From contig NZ_LQQO01000063.1 in NCBI RefSeq assembly GCF_001619955.1, positions 115,950 to 179,949 on the forward strand: DNA of 64,000 bases, read 5' to 3'. Under the pieces are notes generated by a model. That model had not been told where the DNA came from. It saw only the letters and a list, made by a program, of their open reading frames with translations, and searched no databases. The stretch comes from Sphingomonas hankookensis (GTDB lineage: Bacteria; Pseudomonadota; Alphaproteobacteria; Sphingomonadales; Sphingomonadaceae). Positions within the stretch are counted from its first letter, which is position 1. Each line of letters begins with the position of its first letter. Of this stretch, positions 54,111 to 62,117 are shown piece after piece. A program made the translations under genes and the position numbers.

Positions 54111-54910
54111 GCTGCTTCATCCTCATCGGACCTCATTGCCGCCAGCAAAGGCTCGATCGCGCCGGCCATCGTCAGCAACGGCTGAAGTTGCTTTGATAGG
54201 TGAGCCAGCCCGCCGTAGGTTTTGGCAACGCCCAGACGATGCACCATGCCAACAGCGCGGCCGAACGACTTTTCGTCGAACCAACGACCCAGCATGCCGT
54301 CCGTATCTTCGCCCGGACCAATGCCTGCGGCCTTCTTTATCGCCTCCAGCGTTGAGCGAGCCGCCTCGTCCTGCGATCGGACGTGGCGCCGCTCTTCCTC
54401 GACGCCAGCCTTGATCTGCGTGGCGACCGACGCCCGCAACGCCTCGGTTTGCTTCTGCACCGCCTCGTGCACGGTCGCCTTTGCGTGCTCATCGGCGCGC
54501 CGCAGCAGCGCGGCAAGGAACGGCATGTCGATGGGCTGAGGCTGGAGCTTTGGCGCCTGCTTCACGCACCGCAGGCCATTCGCCTGCACCTCGTACAGCC
54601 CCCACCCCTCCGGCAGTTCGCCGTCCTTCACGATGCCGGGCGGGGTTACGATCCACCAATAGGTGCAGAACCGTGCGATGGCCTCCGCCTTCGCAGGGTT
54701 GCGCATCTCTGAAAGCCAGTCGGACCGGGATACCTTGATCTCGAACCCCTGAAGCGCAAGGCCGCGCGATGGCCATAGACCCATCGCGATTGCATCGGCC
54801 CAGCGGCGCGAGCGTCCGCCGGTGGCGTCGCCGACCTCATAGAACAGCGCGTATTCCGGCGCGGCGAATTTGCGCGCCAGCGCGGCGCGAACGTCTGCGG
54901 ATCGCATCAT
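54107..54910 (-). CDS. Phage PD-(D/E)XK-like nuclease with coiled-coil C-terminus
   Basis: A 267-residue protein. Residues 1-110 look like a restriction-endonuclease fold: RWADAIAMGLWPSRGLALQGFEIKVSRSDWL carries a D...(E)xK pattern (D in WADAI; E-I-K), as in MmcB-type proteins, then a helix with ARFCTYWWIVTPPG. The C-terminal half is helical and coiled-coil-like (DEHAKATVHEAVQKQTEALRASVATQIKAGVEEE). Possible role in DNA repair, recombination or host DNA attack; inference from fold. The start is the ATG overlapping the upstream stop. Confidence 0.68.
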   Translation of the reverse strand: MMRSADVRAALARKFAAPEYALFYEVGDATGGRSRRWADAIAMGLWPSRGLALQGFEIKVSRSDWLSEMRNPAKAEAIARFCTYWWIVTPPGIVKDGELPEGWGLYEVQANGLRCVKQAPKLQPQPIDMPFLAALLRRADEHAKATVHEAVQKQTEALRASVATQIKAGVEEERRHVRSQDEAARSTLEAIKKAAGIGPGEDTDGMLGRWFDEKSFGRAVGMVHRLGVAKTYGGLAHLSKQLQPLLTMAGAIEPLLAAMRSDEDEAA

Positions 54911-55371
54911 TCGCATCCCCGCCCGACCAGTTCGCCGTTCACGCCGCCGGTGAAGTCCTGCCAGTGGACCCAGCCCTTCGGGCAGTGGAAACCCCACTCG
55001 CGCACCTTCGGGCCGGTGATAAACAGCGACACCGCACGCTCACCCGGCAGGATTTCGAGCCGGTGCGCCGCCTCGGCTGGCCGACTGCCGATCCAGCCCG
55101 GCTCGCGGAGGGTCGCGCCTTCCGGCGTGTGCTCGATATAGCGGCCGTCAAGCAGCATCGACGTGTTCGGCCACGGGTGGTCGTGCAGCGCGCGGTCGTC
55201 GTCGCTGCGCAGGATTTCGTGCAGGTACACGTTGCAGCCAGCATTGCGGGGGATGACCCACCAGCGGCGCAGATACGGCTGGGCGGGTTCGCCGATGACG
55301 AAGTCTGGCGCGCGCAGCATCAGGGCGTTTGCCCAAGCCAGCATGGCGGTCGGGTCGGCGTAGGGAATCAT
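54907..55371 (-). CDS. Phage cupin-domain protein
   Basis: A 154-residue protein with a probable cupin barrel: YLHEILRSDDDRALHDHPWPNTSMLLDGRYIEHTPEG (His pair), HRLEILPGERAVSLFITGPKVREWGFHCPKGWVHW. This type is common in tailed phages of alphaproteobacteria, but I know of no assigned function. Overlaps both neighbours by four bases. Confidence 0.75.
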   Translation of the reverse strand: MIPYADPTAMLAWANALMLRAPDFVIGEPAQPYLRRWWVIPRNAGCNVYLHEILRSDDDRALHDHPWPNTSMLLDGRYIEHTPEGATLREPGWIGSRPAEAAHRLEILPGERAVSLFITGPKVREWGFHCPKGWVHWQDFTGGVNGELVGRGCE

Positions 55372-55754
55372 GCCCCAGCCCTCATCTCAGCAGCAAGCGA
55401 CTGCGCTTCCTCCGGTGTCGCGACCCGAAACATCGGGTGGACCTTACTGTCCCCGCCGATCACTTCGAGTTCGTGGATCCTGAAAAGGCCTCCCAGGGTC
55501 CAATCGCACCCACGCCCATTTGCCGCGCGCGAGCGACCGCCCTTGTCGGCCGGCCCGGCGCCAGTCCAACGGCCCTCGCAGCTGAAACCGATCTGCGTTT
55601 CCACCTTGTCCGCCGGAACGCCGGCTGCGGCGAGACTGCGCATCGACTGCACCGTGCCACAGACCGGGCAAACAAGCGCGACATCCTCACGCGGCACCTT
55701 CTGCGCGTTGCATCGGGCGCGGAACGTGCCAAGGTCGATTACTTCTAGCGCCAT
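55368..55754 (-). CDS. Phage zinc-ribbon protein
   Basis: A 128-residue protein with ALVCPVCGTVQSMRSLAAAG and GFSCEGRWTGAG...RGCDWTLGGLFRIHELEVI; the two Cys pairs and later Cys residues suggest a zinc site. It is a known phage protein type of unknown role. Start at 55754 shares the TGATG junction with the upstream gene. Confidence 0.75.
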   Translation of the reverse strand: MALEVIDLGTFRARCNAQKVPREDVALVCPVCGTVQSMRSLAAAGVPADKVETQIGFSCEGRWTGAGPADKGGRSRAANGRGCDWTLGGLFRIHELEVIGGDSKVHPMFRVATPEEAQSLAAEMRAGA

Positions 55755-55987
55755 CAGAACAACCCCCTGCCCCACGCCAGCGCGACGTGGCCGGCGAAAT
55801 AGACGACGGCGAATGTGCCGACCGGGACGAGCGCGGCCTCAAGGCGCGCATCGATCCAGCGGCCCAGCGCGACGAGATCGTCACCCCGTCCGCCATCACC
55901 GCGGGCGGCTGGCTCGCGGCTGGTGTCGACGACGATCGAAGCGGCGCGAGCCATGGCGCCGGTGGCGCGGACGGTGCGCGCGGTCAC
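55754..55987 (-). CDS. Phage 77-residue protein with C-terminal membrane helix
   Basis: GTG start overlapping the previous stop (GTGA). N-terminal basic region, then DDLVALGRWIDARLEAALVPVGTFAVVYFAGHVALAWG with one transmembrane helix. Paired with the adjacent small membrane protein; could be a two-component membrane function, but unknown. Confidence 0.6.
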   Translation of the reverse strand: MTARTVRATGAMARAASIVVDTSREPAARGDGGRGDDLVALGRWIDARLEAALVPVGTFAVVYFAGHVALAWGRGLF

Positions 55988-56172
55988 GACGCGTGCATCC
56001 AGAGCCAGCGGGCCGCCGCCGCGCCGAGCGCGACGATGACGAGCATCACGACAAACGCCGCGGTGGAAATCCAACCCAGCCAGCGGTCGACCTGCGCCTC
56101 GCGGGCACGATGCGTTTCGCGCAGCCGCTCCTGATGCAAGGCCCACCGGCGGTCGAAGGGATCAGGCTTCAT
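55984..56172 (-). CDS. Phage 62-residue membrane protein
   Basis: A charged N-terminal helix (DRRWALHQERLRETHRAREAQVDRWLG) followed by one transmembrane helix (ISTAAFVVMLVIVALGAAAARWLW). Start-stop overlaps on both sides. Not recognised. Confidence 0.65.
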   Translation of the reverse strand: MKPDPFDRRWALHQERLRETHRAREAQVDRWLGWISTAAFVVMLVIVALGAAAARWLWMHAS

Positions 56173-56627
56173 CGACCGGTCCTCCGCGCTTCGAAGTGCT
56201 TCGCCGCGTGCTCGGCCGCCTGGCGCGCGCTGGTGGCGCTCTCCATCTCCATCGTGGCGGCGTCGAGCGCGGTCTTCGCCCGCTGCTCGCGCGCCACCGC
56301 CTGCATCACGCGGTCGTCGTGCACCCGCTTCGTCGCATAGCGCGGCTGGGCGACGCGGCGGGCACGGCTGTCGATGTCGTTCTGCACCGCGATCAGCAGC
56401 GAGGCGTCGGTCCAGTCGCCGCCGATCCGCTCGGCGCGGATGCGCAGCAGGTCCATGTCGTCGCGGATCTGCTTCTCATAGCCGACGCGCTGGCGGTGGC
56501 CCTCGGGCAGCTTCACCGCCCGCGCGCTCAGGTCGCGGATGCGGCCGACGACGGGGCGGAAATCGATAATGGCCTGCGCGACGTCGGGGTCGACCTCGGC
56601 GGCTGGAATAATGGGATCGTGCAACAT
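56169..56627 (-). CDS. First gene of the phage leftward operon
   Basis: A 152-residue helical protein: LHDPIIPAAEVDPDVAQAIIDFRPVVGRIRDL, then ERIGGDWTDASLLIAVQNDIDSRARR, then a long charged helix (REQRAKTALDAATMEMESATSARQAAEHAAKHFEARR) likely forming a coiled coil. The ATG at 56627 has GGAG seven bases upstream; an ATG at 56666 lies in the promoter -10 region. No known family. Confidence 0.65.
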   Translation of the reverse strand: MLHDPIIPAAEVDPDVAQAIIDFRPVVGRIRDLSARAVKLPEGHRQRVGYEKQIRDDMDLLRIRAERIGGDWTDASLLIAVQNDIDSRARRVAQPRYATKRVHDDRVMQAVAREQRAKTALDAATMEMESATSARQAAEHAAKHFEARRTGR

Positions 56628-56661
56628 GTGCGCTCCACCGGCCGGGAGGGCCGTTGGATGC

Positions 56662-56705
56662 GTCATATCGCTACATAACGTAGCGCGTCAACATGTTTTG
56701 TAGCG
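56662..56705 (-). promoter_or_regulatory. Leftward phage promoter with two repressor operators
   Basis: Minus strand: TTGACG (56686-56691), then CGCTACGTTATGTAGCG (56669-56685, a perfect palindrome CGCTAC-N5-GTAGCG) filling a 17-base spacer, then ATATGA (56663-56668). A second site, CGCTACAAAACATGTTG (56689-56705), overlaps the -35. Repressor bound here would block the promoter. Confidence 0.72.
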
Positions 56706-57134
56706 TTAGAACTTCCGTGTCGCGGGATCGAACTTTGGAAGGGCAATCTTTGTGCATTGCGCCGTCGTGCTTGTGTGCGCCTTCGGAAGGGTGACGAACG
56801 AATGGTACGTCCCCGCCCTGCGATCGATCGTCGCCGTGAGAGACGCAGAAGCCTTGAGGTCCGAATCAACTGTGATCAGCACAGGTCCAAAATCAACGAC
56901 ACAGCCCTTAATCTCAGACCCGCAGAGTGGCTCCTCCCGACCAAGACTTTCGTTCCAGCGCGATACCGACCTGTCGTGCTCATTCAGGATTAGGGTCAGG
57001 GTGGCGGCCCGCACGGTTTCAGTGCGCGTCCCAGTAGGCATGTACTTTTCCGTCCCCACGCACCGAATGGCAACGAACTCGTCGGGCGCTTGGGCGACGA
57101 CAACCAGCAGCGCTGCCCACCCAACTGGCGTCAT
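56706..57134 (-). CDS. Secreted passenger protein downstream of the phage repressor
   Basis: A 142-residue protein with signal peptide MTPVGWAALLVVVAQAPDEF-like start, two Cys pairs (EPLCGSEIKGCVVDFG; AQCTKIALPKF) and beta-rich body. It overlaps the repressor stop by four bases and shares its transcript, so it is made during lysogeny. Codon and base use look less GC-rich than neighbours. Likely a lysogenic conversion or superinfection factor; function unknown. Confidence 0.72.
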   Translation of the reverse strand: MTPVGWAALLVVVAQAPDEFVAIRCVGTEKYMPTGTRTETVRAATLTLILNEHDRSVSRWNESLGREEPLCGSEIKGCVVDFGPVLITVDSDLKASASLTATIDRRAGTYHSFVTLPKAHTSTTAQCTKIALPKFDPATRKF

Positions 57135-57838
57135 ACCCGCCGACCGACGTAGACGACTCGACCTACGATAAACAGGTCGTCAGCAGGCACGACCTGATCG
57201 CCTACGGTCTTATTGTCCGACCGAATTTCAACCATCCCATTGCCGACAGCTCGCAGTCGCTTGATCATTCCGGCACCCTGGTAAGAGCACGCCCATATGC
57301 GGTCCTGCATATTGAGAACCCGCTGCGAGGTGTCGATCACTACCTCGTCGTCATTGATCAGCGTCGGAAACATGCTGTCCCCGTCGCCTGACGCAACGAA
57401 CAGACAAGCCGGCTCAGCACGAGATATGCGACGCAGAAAGTCGGGATCGTACAGAACCAGTTCGACGTCGGGATAATCATCGATGCTGGTGCCCGCCCCC
57501 ATCGCATAACTGAGATCCACACGCCTGATCGCGATTGCGCCGTCGCCGTCCGACGCCCCCGTCAGTGCGGGCTGATCGGGAACCTCTGCAGCGACAATCT
57601 GCTTTCGAGGGGGTGACTTCGGAGCACTGTCGCCGTGAAGTAGCCAGTCCGTCGAAACGCCGAGCTTACTCGCAAATAGCGACGCAAGCTTGGCGAACCC
57701 GTTCTGCCCATTCTCGTATGCTCGGTACGTCGTCGCATGAATGCCCACGGCACGCGCGAAGTCCGCCTTGTCAGCAAATCCGGCTTGCTGGCGGGCCTGC
57801 GCTAAACGCTCGTGCGGCGTGTCGGGTGATTCTTCCAT
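57131..57838 (-). CDS. CI-like phage repressor, S24 peptidase domain
   Basis: A 235-residue repressor: helix-turn-helix (ERLAQARQQAGFADKADFARAVGIHATTYRAYENGQNGFAKLASLFASKLGV), a linker with a possible Ala-Gly self-cleavage site (SYAMGAGTSIDDYP), and a LexA-type S24 domain with catalytic Ser in SGDGDSMFPTLINDDEVVI and Lys in GMIKRLRAVG. RecA-stimulated cleavage would induce the phage. The ATG at 57838 was chosen; 37 more open codons upstream run into the operators. Confidence 0.9.
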   Translation of the reverse strand: MEESPDTPHERLAQARQQAGFADKADFARAVGIHATTYRAYENGQNGFAKLASLFASKLGVSTDWLLHGDSAPKSPPRKQIVAAEVPDQPALTGASDGDGAIAIRRVDLSYAMGAGTSIDDYPDVELVLYDPDFLRRISRAEPACLFVASGDGDSMFPTLINDDEVVIDTSQRVLNMQDRIWACSYQGAGMIKRLRAVGNGMVEIRSDNKTVGDQVVPADDLFIVGRVVYVGRRV

Positions 57839-57861
57839 TCCTTCCGCGTGACATAAAGCAA

Positions 57862-57903
57862 CGCTACAAATCATGTTGCCAAGCGGCGCTACGAATGATA
57901 GCG
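57862..57903 (+). promoter_or_regulatory. Central operators between repressor and Cro-like gene
   Basis: Two 17-base sites: CGCTACAAATCATGTTG (57862-57878), nearly identical to the site at 56689-56705, and CGCTACGAATGATAGCG (57887-57903), a near-palindrome. A rightward promoter TTGCCA (57876) with ATAGCG (57898, 16-base spacer) would start transcription at about the ATG at 57911, that is, a leaderless message. Confidence 0.65.
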
Positions 57904-57910
57904 CTTCATT

Positions 57911-58150
57911 ATGAGCAGCTTCCATGATCACGCTTCGCTGATTTTGCATCTGGGTGGTGCCGCCGGCTTAGCGGCTGGCATCTCCACCCACGCGGTCAAC
58001 GTTCGCGCTTGGGTTGCTCGCAACCGCATACCCCCCGAGTACTGGCCGTCGGTGATCACGTATGCTGCCAGCGTTGGCGACGCCGTGTCCGCTGATTGGC
58101 TGATGCATACGACGCCAGCGCGCCGGCGCGCCGAGCGAGCGGCAGCATGA
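57911..58150 (+). CDS. Cro-like phage regulator
   Basis: A 79-residue protein with a YdaS/Cro-type helix-turn-helix (ILHLGGAAGLAAGISTHAVNVRAWVARNRIPPEYWPSVI). Divergent from the CI-like repressor, in the usual position of Cro. The ATG is seven bases after an operator with no ribosome binding site, so the transcript may be leaderless. Overlaps the next gene (ATGA). Confidence 0.8.
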   Translation: MSSFHDHASLILHLGGAAGLAAGISTHAVNVRAWVARNRIPPEYWPSVITYAASVGDAVSADWLMHTTPARRRAERAAA

Positions 58151-58305
58151 GTTCGCTCACGCCCGAACAGGTTGCCGAGGTCCGCGCGATCGTCGCCGAG
58201 ATGCTCGGCCAGACGCTGCGCGGGGTGAACGAGCGTATCCTCAACGCTTCCATGGCTGCGATCATGGCGTTGACCACTTCCACGAACCGGAGCGCGCCGC
58301 GATGA
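58147..58305 (+). CDS. Phage 52-residue protein
   Basis: MSSLTPEQVAEVRAIVAEMLGQ...ALTTSTNRSAPR, an amphipathic helix protein. Supported by four-base overlaps with both neighbours. Not recognised. Confidence 0.6.
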   Translation: MSSLTPEQVAEVRAIVAEMLGQTLRGVNERILNASMAAIMALTTSTNRSAPR

Positions 58306-58511
58306 CCGCCTGCAACCGCTGTGGCGCGAGCGCCTGGCACCCCGAGGTGCGCGCGTGCACCTCCACGAATTGCGAGCTTCGCGGGCAGCCGGCCCCGAAG
58401 ACGGACGCGACGGCTGGCGCTTCCCCCTTGCCGCCGGCCGCCGCGCCCGTTCCCGCTCCCGCTCCCGCCAATGATTCCGTCCCTCTGCATGCCAGGAGCA
58501 ATGCACGATGA
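58302..58511 (+). CDS. Phage small zinc-finger-like protein
   Basis: A 69-residue protein: TACNRCGASAWHPEVRACTSTNCELRG has four Cys and one His in a finger-like pattern, then a Pro/Ala-rich tail. Four-base overlaps on both sides. Function unknown. Confidence 0.62.
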   Translation: MTACNRCGASAWHPEVRACTSTNCELRGQPAPKTDATAGASPLPPAAAPVPAPAPANDSVPLHARSNAR

Positions 58512-58990
58512 CCGCTCCGCACATCCACGGGCGCTATCGCACCGTTTCCGCGAGTTCGCTGCTCGACACGCTGGGCACGAGCTTAACCCGCATCAAGTCC
58601 GAGGATGCGGCGACCGACGCTGACCTCGGCCGCGTGCTGGGCAAGAGCGAGGATCGCGCCGCGGCGTACCGCGCCGGCAACGGCGACATGGGCGTCGTCA
58701 GCTTCCTGTTCGGCTGCCGTGAGTGGGATGGCCGCTTCGCCAACGACGCGCTGGCGCTGGTCGGCATGCGGCTGGCCCCGATCGAGGCCCCCGCCGACAT
58801 CGGGCCGAACGCGTTGCGCGCGCTGGGCGCCCTGATCGCCAAGAAGGCGGAGGCGCTGGAGGACGGCACCATCGACGACGACGAGCTCGACGCCATGTGG
58901 CCCGAGATCGAAGCCGTCGCCGCGCACATCGATCGACTTCGCATCCGGCGGGCGAACGCCAGCCGACCGCTGCAAATCACGAGGCTCTAA
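58508..58990 (+). CDS. Phage HTH-like regulator (possible CII-type)
   Basis: A 160-residue protein. The first 80 residues (LLDTLGTSLTRIKSEDAATDADLGRVLGKSEDRAAAYRAGNGDMGVVSFLFG) resemble a helix-turn-helix with the phage CII/Cro rhythm; the rest is helical (LIAKKAEALEDGTIDDDELDAMWPEIEAVAAHIDRL). Position after cro suggests a regulator, but this is inference. Confidence 0.62.
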   Translation: MTAPHIHGRYRTVSASSLLDTLGTSLTRIKSEDAATDADLGRVLGKSEDRAAAYRAGNGDMGVVSFLFGCREWDGRFANDALALVGMRLAPIEAPADIGPNALRALGALIAKKAEALEDGTIDDDELDAMWPEIEAVAAHIDRLRIRRANASRPLQITRL

Positions 58991-59022
58991 CCGCCAGCCG
59001 CCGCTGGCCGAAGGATACGACC

Positions 59023-61857
59023 ATGACCGCCACGAATGGCGCGGGCGCGGCTGGGGCCGCTTCCGCGAGCGATAACCTGCGTCCGCTTTCACTCGCCGCC
59101 GCCATCGCCGGCATCGGTGAGGGAGAGGCAAAGATCATCGATGGTGATGATGCCCGCACGCCGCCCGCCCCTGCCGCGCTTGATCTTCTGGGGTTCGATC
59201 GCCCGTACCAGCCAGCGGTCGCCGAAGCATCGGCAACGACCAGTGCGGACGCCTACCGCGCATTTCTCGAAGCCAAGATTCCGGTTGCGCCGGCGGCTGG
59301 CCTTCCTTGCTCGCTGGACGATGTACCGACGCATCTCGCCGACGGCCGTCCGCTCCGCGATCATCAACGCCATTGCGTGCGCTGGGCAGTCGAGGGCGGA
59401 CGCCGCGCGCTGTTCGAGGCGTTCGGCCTGGGCAAGTCGATCCAGCAGCTGCTCATCCTCGACATCATTCTCGACAAGATCGAGCAGCGGCTGGACCCGT
59501 ACACGGACGGCCATTTCTTCGGCAAGCCGAACATGGGGCTGATCGTCGCGCCACTCGGTGTCCGGCGTGAGTTCATGCGCGACGCCGCCCTGCTCGGCAT
59601 CGAGTTGCACTTCGTGAAGTCCAACGCTGAGATCGAAGCATCGCCGGACGTCTGCGGCCTGTTCCTAACGAATTACGAGAGCGTTCGGGACGGTAAGATC
59701 GACGTCAGCCGCTTCAACGCGGTCAGCCTCGACGAGGCGAGCGTACTGCGCAGCTACGGGTCGAAGACCTACCAGACGTTCCTGCCGATGTTCAATTCCG
59801 TGCCCTATCGCTTCGTCGCGACCGCCACCCCGTCGCCGAACCGGTACAAGGAGCTGATCCACTATGCCGGGTACCTCGGCGTGATGGACACTGGGCAGGC
59901 CCTGACCCGGTTCTTCCAGCGCAACAGCGAGAAGGCCGGTGACCTCACTCTCTATCCGCACAAGGAAGAGGAGTTCTTCGCGTGGCTCAACACCTGGGCG
60001 GTGTTCCTGCAACGTCCGAGCGACCTAGGGTTCAGCGACGAGGGCTACGACCTGCCGCCAATCACCGTGCGCTGGCATAGCGTGCAGGCGGACCTCGCAG
60101 CGGCTGGCAGCGAGAGCAACGGACAGCACCGGCTGATCCGCGACGCGGCGATGGGGATTGTGGAAGCGGCGCGGGAGAAGCGGGATACGCTGTCCGCGCG
60201 CGTCGCCAAGGCGGCGGAGATCGTCGCGGCCGGTGATGGTGACCATTTCATCCTGTGGCATGACCTCGAGGACGAACGTCGCGAGATTTGCGCCGCCATG
60301 CCCGACGCGGCGGCCGTGTTCGGTTCGCAGGACCTGGGATGCCGGGAAGACATCATCGGCCAGTTCGCGGAAGGAGAAATCCCCCTGCTGGCCGCAAAGC
60401 CGGTGATGCTGGGCAGCGGCACGAATCTGCAGCGCCATTGCCACCGCGCGATCTTCGTCGGCGTCGGGTTCAAGTTCAACGACTTCATCCAGGCAATCCA
60501 CCGCATTCAGCGGTTCCAGCAGCCGCACCCCGTCGAGATCGACATCATTCATGCCGAGACGGAAACCGAGGTCGTGCGCGACCTGCAGGCGAAGTGGGCA
60601 CGGCACGATGAACTGGTGCAGCGCATGTCGGCGATCATTCAGCGCCACGGCCTCGGGCATGACGCCGCTATCTCCGGGCTGAAACGGTCCATCGGGGTCG
60701 TTCGTGAAAAGGCGAACGGCGAACGATGGTGGCTGGCGCACAACGACTGCGTCGATGAGGCCGCCCGGCTGGACGAAGGGTCGGTCGACCTGATCGTCAC
60801 GTCGGTCCCGTTCTCGAACCACTATGAGTACACGCCGAGCTATAACGACTTCGGCCATACCGACGACGACGCTCATTTTTTCGCGCAGATGGATCACCTG
60901 ACGCCGAACCTGCTCCGCGCGCTCGCGCCCGGTCGGCTGGCGTGCATCCATGTGAAAGACCGGATCCTGTTCGGCGCGGTCACTGGTCAAGGCGTGCCGA
61001 CGGTGAACCCGTTCCACGCCAAGTGCATCGCGCATTACCTGCGTCACGGGTTCCAGTTCATGGGGATGATCCACGTCAACACCGACGTCGTCCGCGAGAA
61101 CAATCAGACCTACCGCCTGTCGTATTCGGAGATGTGCAAGGACGGCACCAAGATGGGTGTTGGCTCACCCGAGTATGTCCTGCTCATGCGCAAGCCGCAG
61201 TCGGATCGCAGCCGCGGCTATGCCGATGTTCCAGTTCATAGGGATCCGGAAAGCTATAGCCTGGCGCGGTGGCAGGTGGACGCGCATGCGTTCTGGCGCT
61301 CGTCCGGCGACCGCATGCCGACGATCGGCGAACTTGTAACGAACGCTGATAGGTTCGCTTCCCTACCGGTCGGTCGGCTGGTGAAGGCGTTCACCGAACA
61401 GACGCGCGATATCATCCACGACCACGAGGCGCATGTCGCGATCGGAGAGGCGATCGAGGCGCGAGACGCGAACGACGGCCGTGGGCACCTGCCCCGCACG
61501 TTCATGTCGCTGGCGCCTGGCGCGCACGATCCGAACACCTGGGACGACGTCGTCCGGATGCGGACGCTGAACGGTGAACAGGCGCGCAAGGGTGCGGAGA
61601 AGCACGTTTGCCCGCTGCAGTTCGATATCGTCGACCGGCTGATCCAACGGTTCAGCATGAAGGATGAGTTAGTGTTCGACCCGTTCGCAGGGCTCGGCAC
61701 CGTACCGCTGCGCGCCATGGCGCTCGGGCGACGCGGCGGGGGAAGCGAGCTCAACCCGGACTATTTCCGGTTCGCCACGGCGTATCTGACGGACGCGGAG
61801 CGCGAGGCCTCGATCCCGACGCTGTTCGACATGCTCGGGCTGGGAGAGGCAGCATGA
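59023..61857 (+). CDS. Phage SNF2-type helicase fused to a DNA methyltransferase
   Basis: A 944-residue protein with AAGGA eight bases before its ATG. Residues 120-510 hold helicase motifs: I FGLGKS (about 133), II DEAS (237), III TATPSPN (267), VI QAIHRIQRF (490). Residues 570-930 form an N4/N6-methyltransferase in circularly permuted order: catalytic motif TSVPFSNHYEY (about 594; the usual D/S-PP-Y/F is SVPF) first, and the SAM motif DPFAGLGTVPLRAM (887) last. Probably modifies phage DNA to escape restriction, as in DarB-like proteins. Function is inference. Confidence 0.82.
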   Translation: MTATNGAGAAGAASASDNLRPLSLAAAIAGIGEGEAKIIDGDDARTPPAPAALDLLGFDRPYQPAVAEASATTSADAYRAFLEAKIPVAPAAGLPCSLDDVPTHLADGRPLRDHQRHCVRWAVEGGRRALFEAFGLGKSIQQLLILDIILDKIEQRLDPYTDGHFFGKPNMGLIVAPLGVRREFMRDAALLGIELHFVKSNAEIEASPDVCGLFLTNYESVRDGKIDVSRFNAVSLDEASVLRSYGSKTYQTFLPMFNSVPYRFVATATPSPNRYKELIHYAGYLGVMDTGQALTRFFQRNSEKAGDLTLYPHKEEEFFAWLNTWAVFLQRPSDLGFSDEGYDLPPITVRWHSVQADLAAAGSESNGQHRLIRDAAMGIVEAAREKRDTLSARVAKAAEIVAAGDGDHFILWHDLEDERREICAAMPDAAAVFGSQDLGCREDIIGQFAEGEIPLLAAKPVMLGSGTNLQRHCHRAIFVGVGFKFNDFIQAIHRIQRFQQPHPVEIDIIHAETETEVVRDLQAKWARHDELVQRMSAIIQRHGLGHDAAISGLKRSIGVVREKANGERWWLAHNDCVDEAARLDEGSVDLIVTSVPFSNHYEYTPSYNDFGHTDDDAHFFAQMDHLTPNLLRALAPGRLACIHVKDRILFGAVTGQGVPTVNPFHAKCIAHYLRHGFQFMGMIHVNTDVVRENNQTYRLSYSEMCKDGTKMGVGSPEYVLLMRKPQSDRSRGYADVPVHRDPESYSLARWQVDAHAFWRSSGDRMPTIGELVTNADRFASLPVGRLVKAFTEQTRDIIHDHEAHVAIGEAIEARDANDGRGHLPRTFMSLAPGAHDPNTWDDVVRMRTLNGEQARKGAEKHVCPLQFDIVDRLIQRFSMKDELVFDPFAGLGTVPLRAMALGRRGGGSELNPDYFRFATAYLTDAEREASIPTLFDMLGLGEAA

Positions 61858-62117
61858 GCGCCGTTCGTGAAAAGGCGAACAACGCCTCGATCGGCACGAC
61901 CGCCGCGCGCATGGTCCTGCTCGAACGGGCGGCTGGCCACCTGAAGCAGCAGCCGCTGGCGGACGCGATGGGGATCGTCAAACGCGGGCTGCAGAGCAAG
62001 ATCAACGGCACGCGGCCTATCTTCGGCGACGACCTGCGGCTGGCCGCAGCGGCGATCGACCAGCGGGCGGGTGAACTGACCGCGCTGGCCACCCAGATGC
62101 GCGAGGCGGCGCAGTGA
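61854..62117 (+). CDS. Phage HTH protein between the two methyltransferases
   Basis: An 87-residue protein with a helix-turn-helix-like core (RAAGHLKQQPLADAMGIVKRGLQSKINGTRPIFGDDLRLAAAAID). It overlaps the helicase-methyltransferase stop by four bases. It may be a regulator or DNA-binding accessory; not recognised further. Confidence 0.65.
   Translation: MSAVREKANNASIGTTAARMVLLERAAGHLKQQPLADAMGIVKRGLQSKINGTRPIFGDDLRLAAAAIDQRAGELTALATQMREAAQ

Noticed and set aside
57839..57949. An N-terminal extension of the phage repressor (37 codons)
   Set aside because: It would run through both central operators; the ATG at 57838 gives the normal HTH start and has a GGAAGGA just before it.
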